From NCBI GenBank assembly GCA_031413815.1, contig JANOFU010000044.1, forward strand, positions 1 through 33,861: a stretch of DNA of 33,861 nucleotides, in the 5' to 3' direction. Made by a program: the position numbers and the translations under genes. The DNA is from JAGVSR01 sp031413815 (GTDB lineage Bacteria > Pseudomonadota > Alphaproteobacteria > Rhizobiales > Hyphomicrobiaceae). Shown piece after piece: positions 24,728-32,285 of the stretch. The notes under the pieces were generated by a model. The model searched no databases and was not told the DNA's origin. It was given only the letters and a program-made list of their open reading frames with translations. The first letter of the stretch is position 1; the number at the start of each line of letters is the position of its first letter.

Positions 24728-24934
24728 ATGCAACGTCAGAACGATCGAGACCTACGTGAACAGCTCGCCAAGCTGCGCGCCGAGCACCGCGACCTCGACG
24801 CCGAGATTGTGTCGCTCGAAAACTGCGGCATGGCGGACCAGTTGTCGATCCGGCGCCTTAAGAAAAGGAAGCTGGGGCTCAAGGATCAGATCACCGCGAC
24901 CGAGGATCAGCTGCTGCCCGATATCATCGCCTAG
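24728..24934 (+). CDS. DUF465 (YdcH-type) coiled-coil protein, second copy
   Basis: A 68-residue paralogue of the neighbouring DUF465 protein: 'LREQLAKLRAEHRDLDAEIVSLE' followed by 'LSIRRLKKRKLGLKDQITATEDQLLPDI'. AAGGGGCG lies a few bases upstream of the ATG. It is divergent from its relative, so the ~280-base gap between them (24451-24727) should hold both promoters. Such divergent DUF465 pairs suggest an old duplication; the products may form heteromeric coiled coils. Confidence 0.87.
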   Translation: MQRQNDRDLREQLAKLRAEHRDLDAEIVSLENCGMADQLSIRRLKKRKLGLKDQITATEDQLLPDIIA

Positions 24935-25020
24935 GCCAAGTCTCGCTGCCCGGAACATCTCGCTTGCGAGACCGTTCCCGATGACTGAAGCGCTGCCGAT
25001 GCGCGGCCAGAGTGCACACC

Positions 25021-26028
25021 ATGCCGGCGGTTGAAACCTGGCTTTACCCAACAGACCGCGGGCTCTATTGCGAACCGGGTGATTTTTACATCGATCCACC
25101 CCGGCCTGTTTCGCGCGCCCTGATCACCCACGGACACGGAGACCATGCGCGCTCTGGGCATGGTGCCGTGCTGGCGACACCGGACACCGCCGCGATCATG
25201 AAGGTGCGCTATGGCGTGGATTGTGCCGGTTCCTTCGACGCCGTACCTTACGGGGCACAACGAAACATCAACGGCGTATCCATCCGGCTTGTTCCAGCTG
25301 GCCACATTCTGGGCTCCGCGCAAGTCGTGCTCGAATGGGCTGGCCAGCGCGCCGTCGTCTCGGGTGACTACAAACGCGCTCACGATCCAACCTGCGCGGA
25401 ATTTGAGCTTGTCACCTGCGATGTGTTTGTGACGGAAGCGACGTTTGCGTTGCCCGTGTTCCGGCACGAGCCCCCCGGCCAAGAAGTGCAGCGGCTGCTT
25501 GCATCAATGGCGCGGCAGCCCGAGCGGACGCATTTGCTTGGCGTTTATGGGTTGGGCAAATGCCAGCGGATGATCAAGCTGGTGCGCCAGGCAGGCTATG
25601 AAGCACCCATCTATCTGCACGGAGCACTGGTGGCACTTACGGACCTTTATCAAGAACTTGGAATCGAACTAGGCGATTGCCGGCCCGTGAGCGGGATTGA
25701 TCCAAAAGCTCTCGCGGGAGAATTGGTGATGAGCCCGCCCTCGGCACTGGCCGACCGCTGGTCGCGGCGACTCAATGATCCCGTCACCGTGTTTGCCTCT
25801 GGCTGGATGCGGGTCAAAGGACGCGCCCGGCAACGCGGCATCGAACTGCCGTTGATCGTGTCCGACCATGCCGATTGGCCCGAACTGCTACAGACCATCG
25901 TAGAAACCGGCGCTGAAGACGTCTGGGTCACGCATGGGCGCGAGGATGCCCTTGTGCACCAGTTGGGCGTCATGGGGCGGCGAGCCCGCGCTCTGTCACT
26001 GGTTGGTTTCGAAGACGAGGCCGAATAG
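25021..26028 (+). CDS. Ligase-associated DNA exonuclease (metallo-beta-lactamase fold)
   Basis: A 335-residue nuclease of the MBL/beta-CASP type related to SNM1/Artemis, predicted to trim DNA ends for the ligase encoded next to it. Metal motif HGHGDH at 37-42; further conserved parts are 'AGHILGSAQVVLEW', 'VSGDYKRAHDPTC', 'VFVTEATFALPVFRH', 'GVYGLGKCQRMIKLV' and 'IVSDHADWPELL' near the C-terminus, with a final 'VWVTHGRED'. An ATG nine bases earlier (25012) is an equal alternative start. Only three bases separate its stop from the ligase start, so the two are one operon. Confidence 0.94.
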   Translation: MPAVETWLYPTDRGLYCEPGDFYIDPPRPVSRALITHGHGDHARSGHGAVLATPDTAAIMKVRYGVDCAGSFDAVPYGAQRNINGVSIRLVPAGHILGSAQVVLEWAGQRAVVSGDYKRAHDPTCAEFELVTCDVFVTEATFALPVFRHEPPGQEVQRLLASMARQPERTHLLGVYGLGKCQRMIKLVRQAGYEAPIYLHGALVALTDLYQELGIELGDCRPVSGIDPKALAGELVMSPPSALADRWSRRLNDPVTVFASGWMRVKGRARQRGIELPLIVSDHADWPELLQTIVETGAEDVWVTHGREDALVHQLGVMGRRARALSLVGFEDEAE

Positions 26029-26031
26029 CCG

Positions 26032-27651
26032 ATGCGCGCCTTTTCTGAACTTCTCGACACGCTCGTCACCACCCACAGCCGCAACGCGAAGCTGGCGCTG
26101 CTGACCAACTACTTTCTGACAGCACCCGATCCCGACCGCGGCTGGGTGTTGGCGGCTTTGACCGATGGCTTGCCCATCAAGTTCCCGCTGCGCCGCGTGC
26201 TGGGCGACCTGATGAGGGACAAGATCGACCCGGTTCTCTACAAATTGTCGCGTGATTACGTCGGTGATACCGCGGAAACGGTTGCGCTGCTGTGGCCGGA
26301 CAATGCTGCGCAGTTCCAGGCCGACGGTGGCGATGCACCGTCCGTTGCAACTGTCGTTGAGGCCGTCCGCTCTAGCCCACCTGCCGCGCTGTCGCGAGCC
26401 GTCGGCACGTTTCTCGATGCGCTTGATGCCCGCGGACGTTGGGCGCTCCTGAAGCTCCTCGGGGGTACGCCCCGCGTTGGCGTCTCCGCCCGTTTGGCTA
26501 AGACCGCCATTGCTGACATGAGCGGCCACGACGTCTCCGAGATCGAGGAAATCTGGCACGCGCTTGATCCGCCGTATCTCGATTTGTTTGCGTGGCTCAC
26601 TGCAAAAGGTCCGCGTCCCGATCCGCGAGGCAAGCCCGTGTTCCGGCCGCTGATGCTGGCGAACCCAATCGACGACGCAGGCTGGGCCAGCTTGCGGCCT
26701 GAGGACGTCGCCGCCGAGTGGAAGTGGGACGGTATCCGCGTGCAAATCGCAGCGGCCGGGGACGATGTGCGAATTTTCTCCCGCACAGGCGATGACATCT
26801 CGCCTGCGTTTCCCGACATGCGATCGGCGTTTCTCGGGCGTCGCGTTGTGGCCGATGGTGAGTTGCTGGTGGTCCGGGATGGCGCGGTCGCCCCCTTCAA
26901 TGATCTGCAGCAGCGCCTCAACCGAAAGTCCGTGACGCCGAAAATGCTGCGCGAGCATCCCGCTCACGTCCGCCTCTATGACATTCTCTTCGACGGCGAC
27001 GAAGACCTGCGCGCGTTGTCATACACAGACCGGCGCCAGCGGTTGATCTCATGGCAGGCAGCCCATGCTCCACCGTGCAGTGACATCAGCGAACTTGTGC
27101 CGTTCACGCATTTTGCGGAGTTGGAAAAACACTGGGCGGGTGCCCGAGATGCCGGCATCGAAGGGTTGATGTTAAAGCGCACAGCGAGCCCCTATCTCGC
27201 GGGCCGTCCCAAAGGTCACTGGTACAAGTGGAAGCGGGCTGCGCTGACGCTCGATTGCGTCCTGATGTATGCCCAGCGCGGCTCGGGCAAACGCTCGTCA
27301 TTCTATTCGGATTACACGTTCGGCGTTTGGCGCACCGAGACCGATGGGTCGCGGGAGCTGGTTCCTGTCGGCAAGGCCTATTCCGGGTTCACAGACGCGG
27401 AACTCAAAGAACTCGACAAGTTCATTCGCGCCAATACGACCGAAAGCTACGGACCGGTGCGCGCAGTCACGCCGAGCCTCGTCCTCGAAGTGGCATTTGA
27501 TGCGGTGCAGACGTCGACGCGGCATAAATCCGGCGTTGCCATGCGGTTTCCGCGCATTCACCGCATCCGTTGGGACAAACCCGCCGCGGAGGCCGACACT
27601 CTTCAATCGGCCATTGCCCTCATTCCCAAAATGCCAACTGGGAACGAATAG
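26032..27651 (+). CDS. ATP-dependent DNA ligase (exonuclease-associated type)
   Basis: A 539-residue ATP-dependent DNA ligase, in addition to the NAD-dependent LigA expected in the chromosome. An N-terminal helical DNA-binding domain (1-~205) precedes the adenylation domain with the nucleotidyl-lysine motif EWKWDGIRVQ (Lys231), 'FSRTGDDISPAFPD', 'VVADGELLV', 'GIEGLMLKRTASPYLAGRPKGHWYKWKR' (motifs IV and V), then the OB domain with 'LEVAFDAVQTSTRHKSGVAMRFPRIHRIRWDKP'. It matches the family seen next to MBL exonucleases. In many genomes a DEXH helicase and a phosphoesterase complete the set; neither is here. Confidence 0.95.
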   Translation: MRAFSELLDTLVTTHSRNAKLALLTNYFLTAPDPDRGWVLAALTDGLPIKFPLRRVLGDLMRDKIDPVLYKLSRDYVGDTAETVALLWPDNAAQFQADGGDAPSVATVVEAVRSSPPAALSRAVGTFLDALDARGRWALLKLLGGTPRVGVSARLAKTAIADMSGHDVSEIEEIWHALDPPYLDLFAWLTAKGPRPDPRGKPVFRPLMLANPIDDAGWASLRPEDVAAEWKWDGIRVQIAAAGDDVRIFSRTGDDISPAFPDMRSAFLGRRVVADGELLVVRDGAVAPFNDLQQRLNRKSVTPKMLREHPAHVRLYDILFDGDEDLRALSYTDRRQRLISWQAAHAPPCSDISELVPFTHFAELEKHWAGARDAGIEGLMLKRTASPYLAGRPKGHWYKWKRAALTLDCVLMYAQRGSGKRSSFYSDYTFGVWRTETDGSRELVPVGKAYSGFTDAELKELDKFIRANTTESYGPVRAVTPSLVLEVAFDAVQTSTRHKSGVAMRFPRIHRIRWDKPAAEADTLQSAIALIPKMPTGNE

Positions 27652-27689
27652 CGGGACCGCGCAGGGGAGGAGGGGCGCGCGATCCCGCT
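27650..27689. terminator. Weak bidirectional terminator candidate between ligase and SDR genes
   Basis: agcggga (27650-27656) pairs with tcccgct (27683-27689), extended by imperfect pairing of the inner GC-rich bases. It overlaps the last base of the ligase stop codon region and lies between convergent genes. There is no clear T tract, so confidence is limited. Confidence 0.35.
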
Positions 27690-27704
27690 GAAGGGGCGTG
27701 GTGT

Positions 27705-28472
27705 TTAGAACGTGAGCACACCGCCGCCGCCAACATCGACCACTTGACCTGTAACCCAGCGTGAGTCGGGACCAGCCAGAAACCCGACGACATCGGCGAC
27801 ATCTTCGGCTTTACCGATGCGCTTGAGAGCTTGCTTGCTCAGCGCGAGGTTTGCCCCGTCGGCGCTTTTCACAAATTCGGCCATGTCCGTTTCGATCACG
27901 CCCGGTGCCACAGCGTTGACCGTGATGTTGCGCGGCCCCAGCTCGACAGCGAGAGACTTCGTGATGTTGTCAACCGGAGCCTTCAGCATGGAGTACGCAG
28001 GCAAAGCCGGGAACGGCGCGCGGGCCACAATCGAACTGGTCGAGATAATGCGGCCGCCATCGTTGAGGCGCGAGAGGGCCGCTTGCGTGATGAAGTAGAG
28101 CGCCTTCACGTTGACTGCGTAGATATCGTCGAGTTGCTGCTCCGTCGTGTCTGCGAAACTGACGAAGGGTGCAATGCCAGCATTGTTGACGAGAATGTCG
28201 AATTTGGTTTTACCGCGTTTCGAAAGCTCAGCATCGACGCCTGCAAACAGTTTCGCAACCGCGCCCTTTTCGGTCAGTTCTGCGCCGACCGCAAAAGCAT
28301 CACCGCCTTTGGCCTTGACGGACGCGACGACTTCGCCGGCGGCGTTGGCGCTTTTGCCGAAGTGCACACCGACCGTGGCGCCGTCTGCGGCGAGGCGCTC
28401 GGCGATCGCGCGACCAATGCCACGGCTGGCGCCGGTGACCAGGGCGATTTTATCTGTAAGGGGCTTAGACAT
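27705..28472 (-). CDS. SDR family NAD(P)-dependent oxidoreductase
   Basis: A 255-residue classical short-chain dehydrogenase/reductase. Start ATG 28472 with GGAGA seven bases upstream; a longer reading to 28532 would run into the promoter region. Cofactor motif TGASRGIG (13-20), 'NNAG', catalytic Ser in 'ISTSSIVA', and the YxxxK pair in 'YSMLK'; C-terminal 'VAPGVIETDM' and 'WVTGQVVDVGGG'. Substrate is unknown; 3-oxoacyl reductase-like and glucose dehydrogenase-like members share this pattern. It is transcribed divergently from the ArsR-type regulator, which suggests control by it through the dyad at 28574-28590. Confidence 0.92.
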   Translation of the reverse strand: MSKPLTDKIALVTGASRGIGRAIAERLAADGATVGVHFGKSANAAGEVVASVKAKGGDAFAVGAELTEKGAVAKLFAGVDAELSKRGKTKFDILVNNAGIAPFVSFADTTEQQLDDIYAVNVKALYFITQAALSRLNDGGRIISTSSIVARAPFPALPAYSMLKAPVDNITKSLAVELGPRNITVNAVAPGVIETDMAEFVKSADGANLALSKQALKRIGKAEDVADVVGFLAGPDSRWVTGQVVDVGGGGVLTF

Positions 28473-28573
28473 TGGGTTTCTCCATATTTGTGAATGCATT
28501 AGCCCGTCTCTGGAGGCGGGCGGCGGGACCATTTAGGCGCCGTCGGGGAGTTAAATACTCCTTAATTCCCATT

Positions 28574-28590
28574 GTTCAAGTTTATTGAAC
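28574..28590. promoter_or_regulatory. Operator candidate for the ArsR-type regulator
   Basis: Dyad gttcaa - gttta - ttgaac (6-bp arms, 5-base spacer) in an AT-rich stretch within the 156-base divergent gap between the SDR and the ArsR-type gene. Flanking bases continue the symmetry imperfectly ('attgttcaa' / 'ttgaactat'). ArsR-family repressors usually bind such short imperfect AT-rich palindromes over the promoter, so this could control both directions. Confidence 0.55.
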
Positions 28591-28628
28591 TATTGAATTA
28601 TCAAATCCTCGTGTGTACCTTTCAACTC

Positions 28629-28964
28629 ATGCAAAGGCCGTTTGTTCATCCACCGATTGAGACCGTGACGTTAGAGGGCCTCCTCTACGCGCTCGCCGAT
28701 CCTGTGCGGCTTGAGATCATCCGCAAACTTGGCACCGGCACCTGCGGTATGAACTGCCAGTCGGCCGCGCCTGTCACGATGGCGAAGTCGACGCAATCGC
28801 ATCACTTCCAGATTTTGCGTGAAGCGGGGTTGATCAAGTCCGAGCGCCGCGGTGTGGAAGTCGTGAACTCATTGCGTTGTGATGAGATCGCGACCAAGTT
28901 TCCAGGGCTCGTGCCCGCGATTTTGAAGGCGGCAGATGTAAAGGGGCGCGGCGGCGCCGCGTGA
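28629..28964 (+). CDS. ArsR-family winged helix-turn-helix regulator
   Basis: A 111-residue ArsR/SmtB-type repressor starting at 28629 (MQRPFVHPPIETVTLEGLLYAL). 'LADPVRLEIIRKL' is the usual N-terminal helix of the family, and 'MAKSTQSHHFQILREAGLIKSERRGVEVVNSLR' is the recognition helix plus wing. Two cysteines in 'GTCGMNCQS' could form a thiol switch or ligand site, but the canonical ELCVCDL metal motif is absent. It lies 22 bases upstream of the hydrolase gene (likely operon) and divergent from the SDR gene. A longer reading from 28572 would overlap the operator dyad. Confidence 0.85.
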   Translation: MQRPFVHPPIETVTLEGLLYALADPVRLEIIRKLGTGTCGMNCQSAAPVTMAKSTQSHHFQILREAGLIKSERRGVEVVNSLRCDEIATKFPGLVPAILKAADVKGRGGAA

Positions 28965-28986
28965 TTCACGTTCCAGGGAGCGGGAT

Positions 28987-29874
28987 GTGTTTGAAGGGTT
29001 TCAGCGCAAGCTATCCAAAACCGGCGGCATCGAGATTAACTCTGTAATCAGCGGCAGCGGACCGCCGGTTCTCCTGCTGCACGGGTATCCGCAGACACAC
29101 GCGATGTGGGCCAAGATTGCGCCCAAGCTGGCACAGCGATTCACGGTGGTTGCGGCGGACTTGCGCGGGTACGGCGACAGTTCCAAGCCAGCGTGCCTGC
29201 CGAATTGTTCGAACTATTCGTTCCGCGCGATGGCGCAGGATCAGGTTGCGCTGATGCGCGGGCTTGGGTTTGAGCGGTTTCATGTCATCGGGCATGATCG
29301 CGGCGGCCGCGTCGCTCACCGCATGGCACTCGATCATCCCGATCGCGTGCTCTCGCTGGCAGTGATGGATATCGTGCCGACCTACGCGATGATCATGGAC
29401 ACCAACCATCGCGTCGCAACGGCCTATTGGCACTGGTATTTCCTGGCGCAGCCCAAGCCGTTCCCCGAGCACATGATCGGGCGCGACCCGGATGCGTTTT
29501 TCGAAACCTGTTTGACCACCTGGGGCAAAGCAGCTCTGTCCGATTTCGATCCCGCGCAATTGGCCGAATACCGGCGCTGCTGGCGCGACCCAGGTTTCGT
29601 CCACGGCTCGTGCTCGGACTACCGCGCGGCGTTGGCGGTTGATGTCGTCCACGATGCGGAAGATCTGGCGCGCCAGGTCAAGTGCCCCGCGCTGGTGTTC
29701 TGGGGCACGCTCGGTCTGATGCACCAACTGTTCGACATGGAAGCGGAGTGGAAGAAACGGCTGTCGCAAATGGAAACCGCAACCCTGCCTGGCGGACATT
29801 TCTTTCCCGATCAGTTTACGGACGAGACGGCGGCGGTGTTGGGGGATTGGTTGGAGGGCGTCCCGGGGTCATGA
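28987..29874 (+). CDS. Alpha/beta hydrolase, haloacetate (fluoroacetate) dehalogenase-like
   Basis: A 295-residue alpha/beta hydrolase, GTG start at 28987 with 'agggagcggg' upstream. The nucleophile elbow is GHDRGGR with Asp104 (not Ser), Arg105 and Arg108. Further residues are Asp128 ('MDIVP'), His149-Trp150 ('YWHWYF'), Trp179, Tyr212 and the catalytic His271 ('GGHFFPDQ'). These correspond in order and spacing to the nucleophile, carboxylate-binding Arg pair, halide pocket and catalytic dyad known from fluoroacetate dehalogenase of Rhodopseudomonas palustris (Asp110, Arg111, Arg114, Asp134, His155, Trp156, Trp185, Tyr219, His280). Hydrolysis of haloacetates to glycolate is therefore plausible. 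Likely co-transcribed with the ArsR-type gene. Confidence 0.88.
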   Translation: MFEGFQRKLSKTGGIEINSVISGSGPPVLLLHGYPQTHAMWAKIAPKLAQRFTVVAADLRGYGDSSKPACLPNCSNYSFRAMAQDQVALMRGLGFERFHVIGHDRGGRVAHRMALDHPDRVLSLAVMDIVPTYAMIMDTNHRVATAYWHWYFLAQPKPFPEHMIGRDPDAFFETCLTTWGKAALSDFDPAQLAEYRRCWRDPGFVHGSCSDYRAALAVDVVHDAEDLARQVKCPALVFWGTLGLMHQLFDMEAEWKKRLSQMETATLPGGHFFPDQFTDETAAVLGDWLEGVPGS

Positions 29875-29956
29875 CCCGAATTCGCTGCACTTGAATTTAG
29901 GATCGTGCCCCGTTCGGCATGCGAGGCGCAATGCACCAAACGCGCCGCCTCACAAA

Positions 29957-30048
29957 TGTCATCCTCGGGCTTGTCCCGAGGATCCATGGTGTAGCAAACA
30001 AGGGAACCAGCCTATCAATGGATCCTAGGCACAAGGCCTAGGATGACA
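29957..30048. repeat. Intergenic double-hairpin palindromic element
   Basis: A 92-bp element with inverted ends tgtcatcct (29957-29965) and aggatgaca (30040-30048). Inside are two hairpins, cctcggg-cttgt-cccgagg (29963-29981) and cctaggc-acaag-gcctagg (30024-30042), and facing 'ggatccat' / 'atggatcc' arms. Elements of the 'gtcatcc..ggatccatgg' kind are abundant between genes in many Hyphomicrobiales. It sits in the 309-base gap after the dehalogenase-like gene (29875-30183), which holds no gene. Confidence 0.75.
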
Positions 30049-30183
30049 GCGGGGGCGGGAGAGGAAGGGCAACCTGCAGCACGCTGGATGAGAACCAAAC
30101 GCCCAGGGAATCAAAAGGCTGTGGAAAATCCGCGCACAAACCAAAAAAATGCCAACAATCGGTTGCAGCGTAAAAGCTAGAAT

Positions 30184-30522
30184 ATGTTTGGAAGCTGGCA
30201 CGAGATGTATTGGTTCTGCAAATCTTATCCCTTCGGCACGGAATGGGCACGCGATCAAGATGTCATCGCTGAGCTGCAGTTCAAATTGGCGGCTCAGCCG
30301 AACAGTGACTATCGTAAACTAATAATGTTGTGCCAGAGCACAGAGCGTGGCGACGACATTTACATCTGTCTTCCGCAAGAAAATTTGCTCGCATTCTTCC
30401 CGGGCTACCAACCGGTCGATCATCGACCAGACTACTACACGTCAAAACTTTTGGCTGAAGAAGGGTTTTTTAGTAGCCTTTCCGACCCGCCACGATGCGC
30501 AGCGTTCGGGCAGCACTTCTGA
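30184..30522 (+). CDS. Orphan hypothetical protein
   Basis: A 112-residue frame, lower in GC than its neighbours. The sequence looks protein-like (aromatic- and charge-rich: 'GDDIYICLPQENLLAFFPGYQPVDHRPDYYTSKLLAEEGFF'), with no signal peptide, membrane span or known motif. The ribosome binding site is poor ('aaaagctagaat' before the ATG). The last ~12 residues are Pro/Cys-rich and may be beyond the original stop or a worn end. It lies between two repeat elements, which suggests acquired DNA. It could also be a relic. Confidence 0.5.
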   Translation: MFGSWHEMYWFCKSYPFGTEWARDQDVIAELQFKLAAQPNSDYRKLIMLCQSTERGDDIYICLPQENLLAFFPGYQPVDHRPDYYTSKLLAEEGFFSSLSDPPRCAAFGQHF

Positions 30523-30893
30523 ACGTGGTCGAACATTTTCTTCCAGCCAGAGCTGTATGTCGGACTGAACCCACTCGTGAAGTCCAACATCTCGCAGCGC
30601 GCAAAGTCGTTGGGCCTCGCAAGGGGCTCGGCGCCAGCCTACAATTTTTCCTACCCCAACGCCGCTCTCTCCACCCCGTCATCCCCGCGCCTTTGAGCGC
30701 AGCGAAAGGGAAACACGGCGGGGACCCAAACAAGCCGATGGCTGGGGGAGGTGTGAGATTGAGCAAGATGCCGTCTTCTTTTCCCATTGACGCTTGCGTG
30801 GATGGCCGCCTGTCGTGCCTCCGGCACGATCCCGCTGGGACGCGGCCATGCCGGGAAATTGGAGCGCCGCGTACGCGGGTTAGGGGGAGGGTT
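30523..30893. other. Gene-free stretch carrying dispersed repeat copy B
   Basis: 371 bases between the orphan gene and the end of nspC. Nothing coding is supported; about half of it is repeat copy B (30675-30864). Confidence 0.5.
30675..30864 (+). repeat. Dispersed intergenic repeat, copy B
   Basis: Opposite-orientation partner of 14050-14240. It starts 'cccgtcatccccgcgcc', shares 'gcgcagcgaaaggga', 'aagccgatggctggg' and 'tggatggccgcctg', and ends 'gcggccatgccgggaaa'. The two copies differ by scattered substitutions and small indels, so they are old, not a recent duplication. Being inverted and 16 kb apart they could in principle pair for inversion. Confidence 0.75.
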
Positions 30894-32036
30894 TCACCCC
30901 AACCGCCGCCGGAACTCCTCATACCCATACTCGCGTAATACCCTGTACGTGCCGTCTTCATCCAACATTGCCATATCCGGAAGCGGGGTGCCGTTGAAGG
31001 TCGTGTTCTTCACGAACGAATATTGCATCATGTCGGTGAACACGAGGCGGTCGCCGGGCTTAAGCGGTTGATCAAACGAGTATTCGCCGATCACGTCGCC
31101 GGTCATGCAGGTCTTGCCGCCCAACAGATACGTGTGCGCTTTCGCGCCCGGCTCGCCCGCGCCGATGATCATCGGCCGGTAAGGCACTTCCAATACGTCC
31201 GGCATATGCGTGGACGCGGACGTGTCGAGGATCGCCAGCGGCTTTTCGTTCCAATGCAGATCGAGCACGGTGGCTACGAGATAGCCAGTATCGACGACAA
31301 GGCCCGCGCCCGGCTCCAAATAAACCTCAACGCTGAACTCGGCCTTAAACGCCTTGACGGCCGCGATCAGCCGCTCAACCTTATAACCAGGCTTGTTCAT
31401 GAAATGCCCGCCGCCGAAGTTCACGGCCGTGACGCGCCGCACATAGTCGCCGAGCGTCTTAGCCACATGCTCGATCAGGCCGACAGAACCGTCGTCCAAA
31501 CTCTCGCACAGCGCGTGCGTATGCAGCACGTCGATATCGTTCCAGGGGAGTTTGTCGAGTTCGGCGCGCGTCGTGCCGAAGCGCGAGCCGGGCGCGCACG
31601 GATCGTATAGCGGCCCACCGAGCGTCGCGTTCGAGTAGCCGGGATTGATGCGGATGCCAACGTGCTTGCCAGCTGACTTCACCAGGGGCAGATATTGCGC
31701 GATCTGCGACGGCGAGTTGAAGTAAATGTGCCCGGCAAGGTTCAACACGCGCTGAACTTCGCCCGGCCCGTAAGCCGGCGCGTAGACGTGGACTTCCTTG
31801 CCGAATTCCTCATGCCCCATGCGCGCTTCGTACTCGCCCGACGCCGTGGTGCCGTCGAGCGTGTCGCGCATCAACGGAAACGCCGCCGGCATCGCCCACG
31901 ACTTTGTGGCGAGCAAGACCTTCGCGCCGCTTTCCTGTTTCACGCGCGCGGCCGTCGCCAGATTGCGCTTCAACGCGGCCACATCGAGCACGTAGGCGGG
32001 GGTTGCCATGGAGGTGGGGAGATTGGGTGATTTCAC
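30894..32036 (-). CDS. nspC: Carboxynorspermidine/carboxyspermidine decarboxylase
   Basis: PLP-dependent decarboxylase that turns carboxy(nor)spermidine into (nor)spermidine, the last step of the alternative polyamine pathway; fold type III, related to DAP and ornithine decarboxylases. 380 residues, normal length. The PLP lysine is Lys45 in 'LLATKSWAMP'. Other family parts are 'RINPGYSNATLGGPLYDPCAPGSRFG', 'LHTHALCES', 'NFGGGHFMNKPGY', 'EPGAGLVVDTGYLV' and 'TCMTGDVIGEYSF'. I chose the GTG at 32036, with 'gagg' five bases upstream; ATG 32009 has no such signal but is an alternative. The dehydrogenase partner (carboxynorspermidine synthase) is not in the window. Confidence 0.94.
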   Translation of the reverse strand: MKSPNLPTSMATPAYVLDVAALKRNLATAARVKQESGAKVLLATKSWAMPAAFPLMRDTLDGTTASGEYEARMGHEEFGKEVHVYAPAYGPGEVQRVLNLAGHIYFNSPSQIAQYLPLVKSAGKHVGIRINPGYSNATLGGPLYDPCAPGSRFGTTRAELDKLPWNDIDVLHTHALCESLDDGSVGLIEHVAKTLGDYVRRVTAVNFGGGHFMNKPGYKVERLIAAVKAFKAEFSVEVYLEPGAGLVVDTGYLVATVLDLHWNEKPLAILDTSASTHMPDVLEVPYRPMIIGAGEPGAKAHTYLLGGKTCMTGDVIGEYSFDQPLKPGDRLVFTDMMQYSFVKNTTFNGTPLPDMAMLDEDGTYRVLREYGYEEFRRRLG

Positions 32037-32285
32037 GTGAGCCTCAGCGTTCCCCCTCTCCCCATCGAAGGCGATGGGGAGAGGGAATAAGTGAGCGCGC
32101 TATATAGAGTTTGCATCCCAAAAGCACAATTGCACTGCAAGGGCCCGGGTACGCCGCGACTCGAGTTGCTCCGCAAGTGCCGCGACATCGCTTCCACGCG
32201 CCGCACACTTGGCGCGGGTGAGTTGCGGCCTATTTATGAGCCAACGCAGCCGGCATCCCGCCGCTCCGGAATCAGGAGACCTGCC

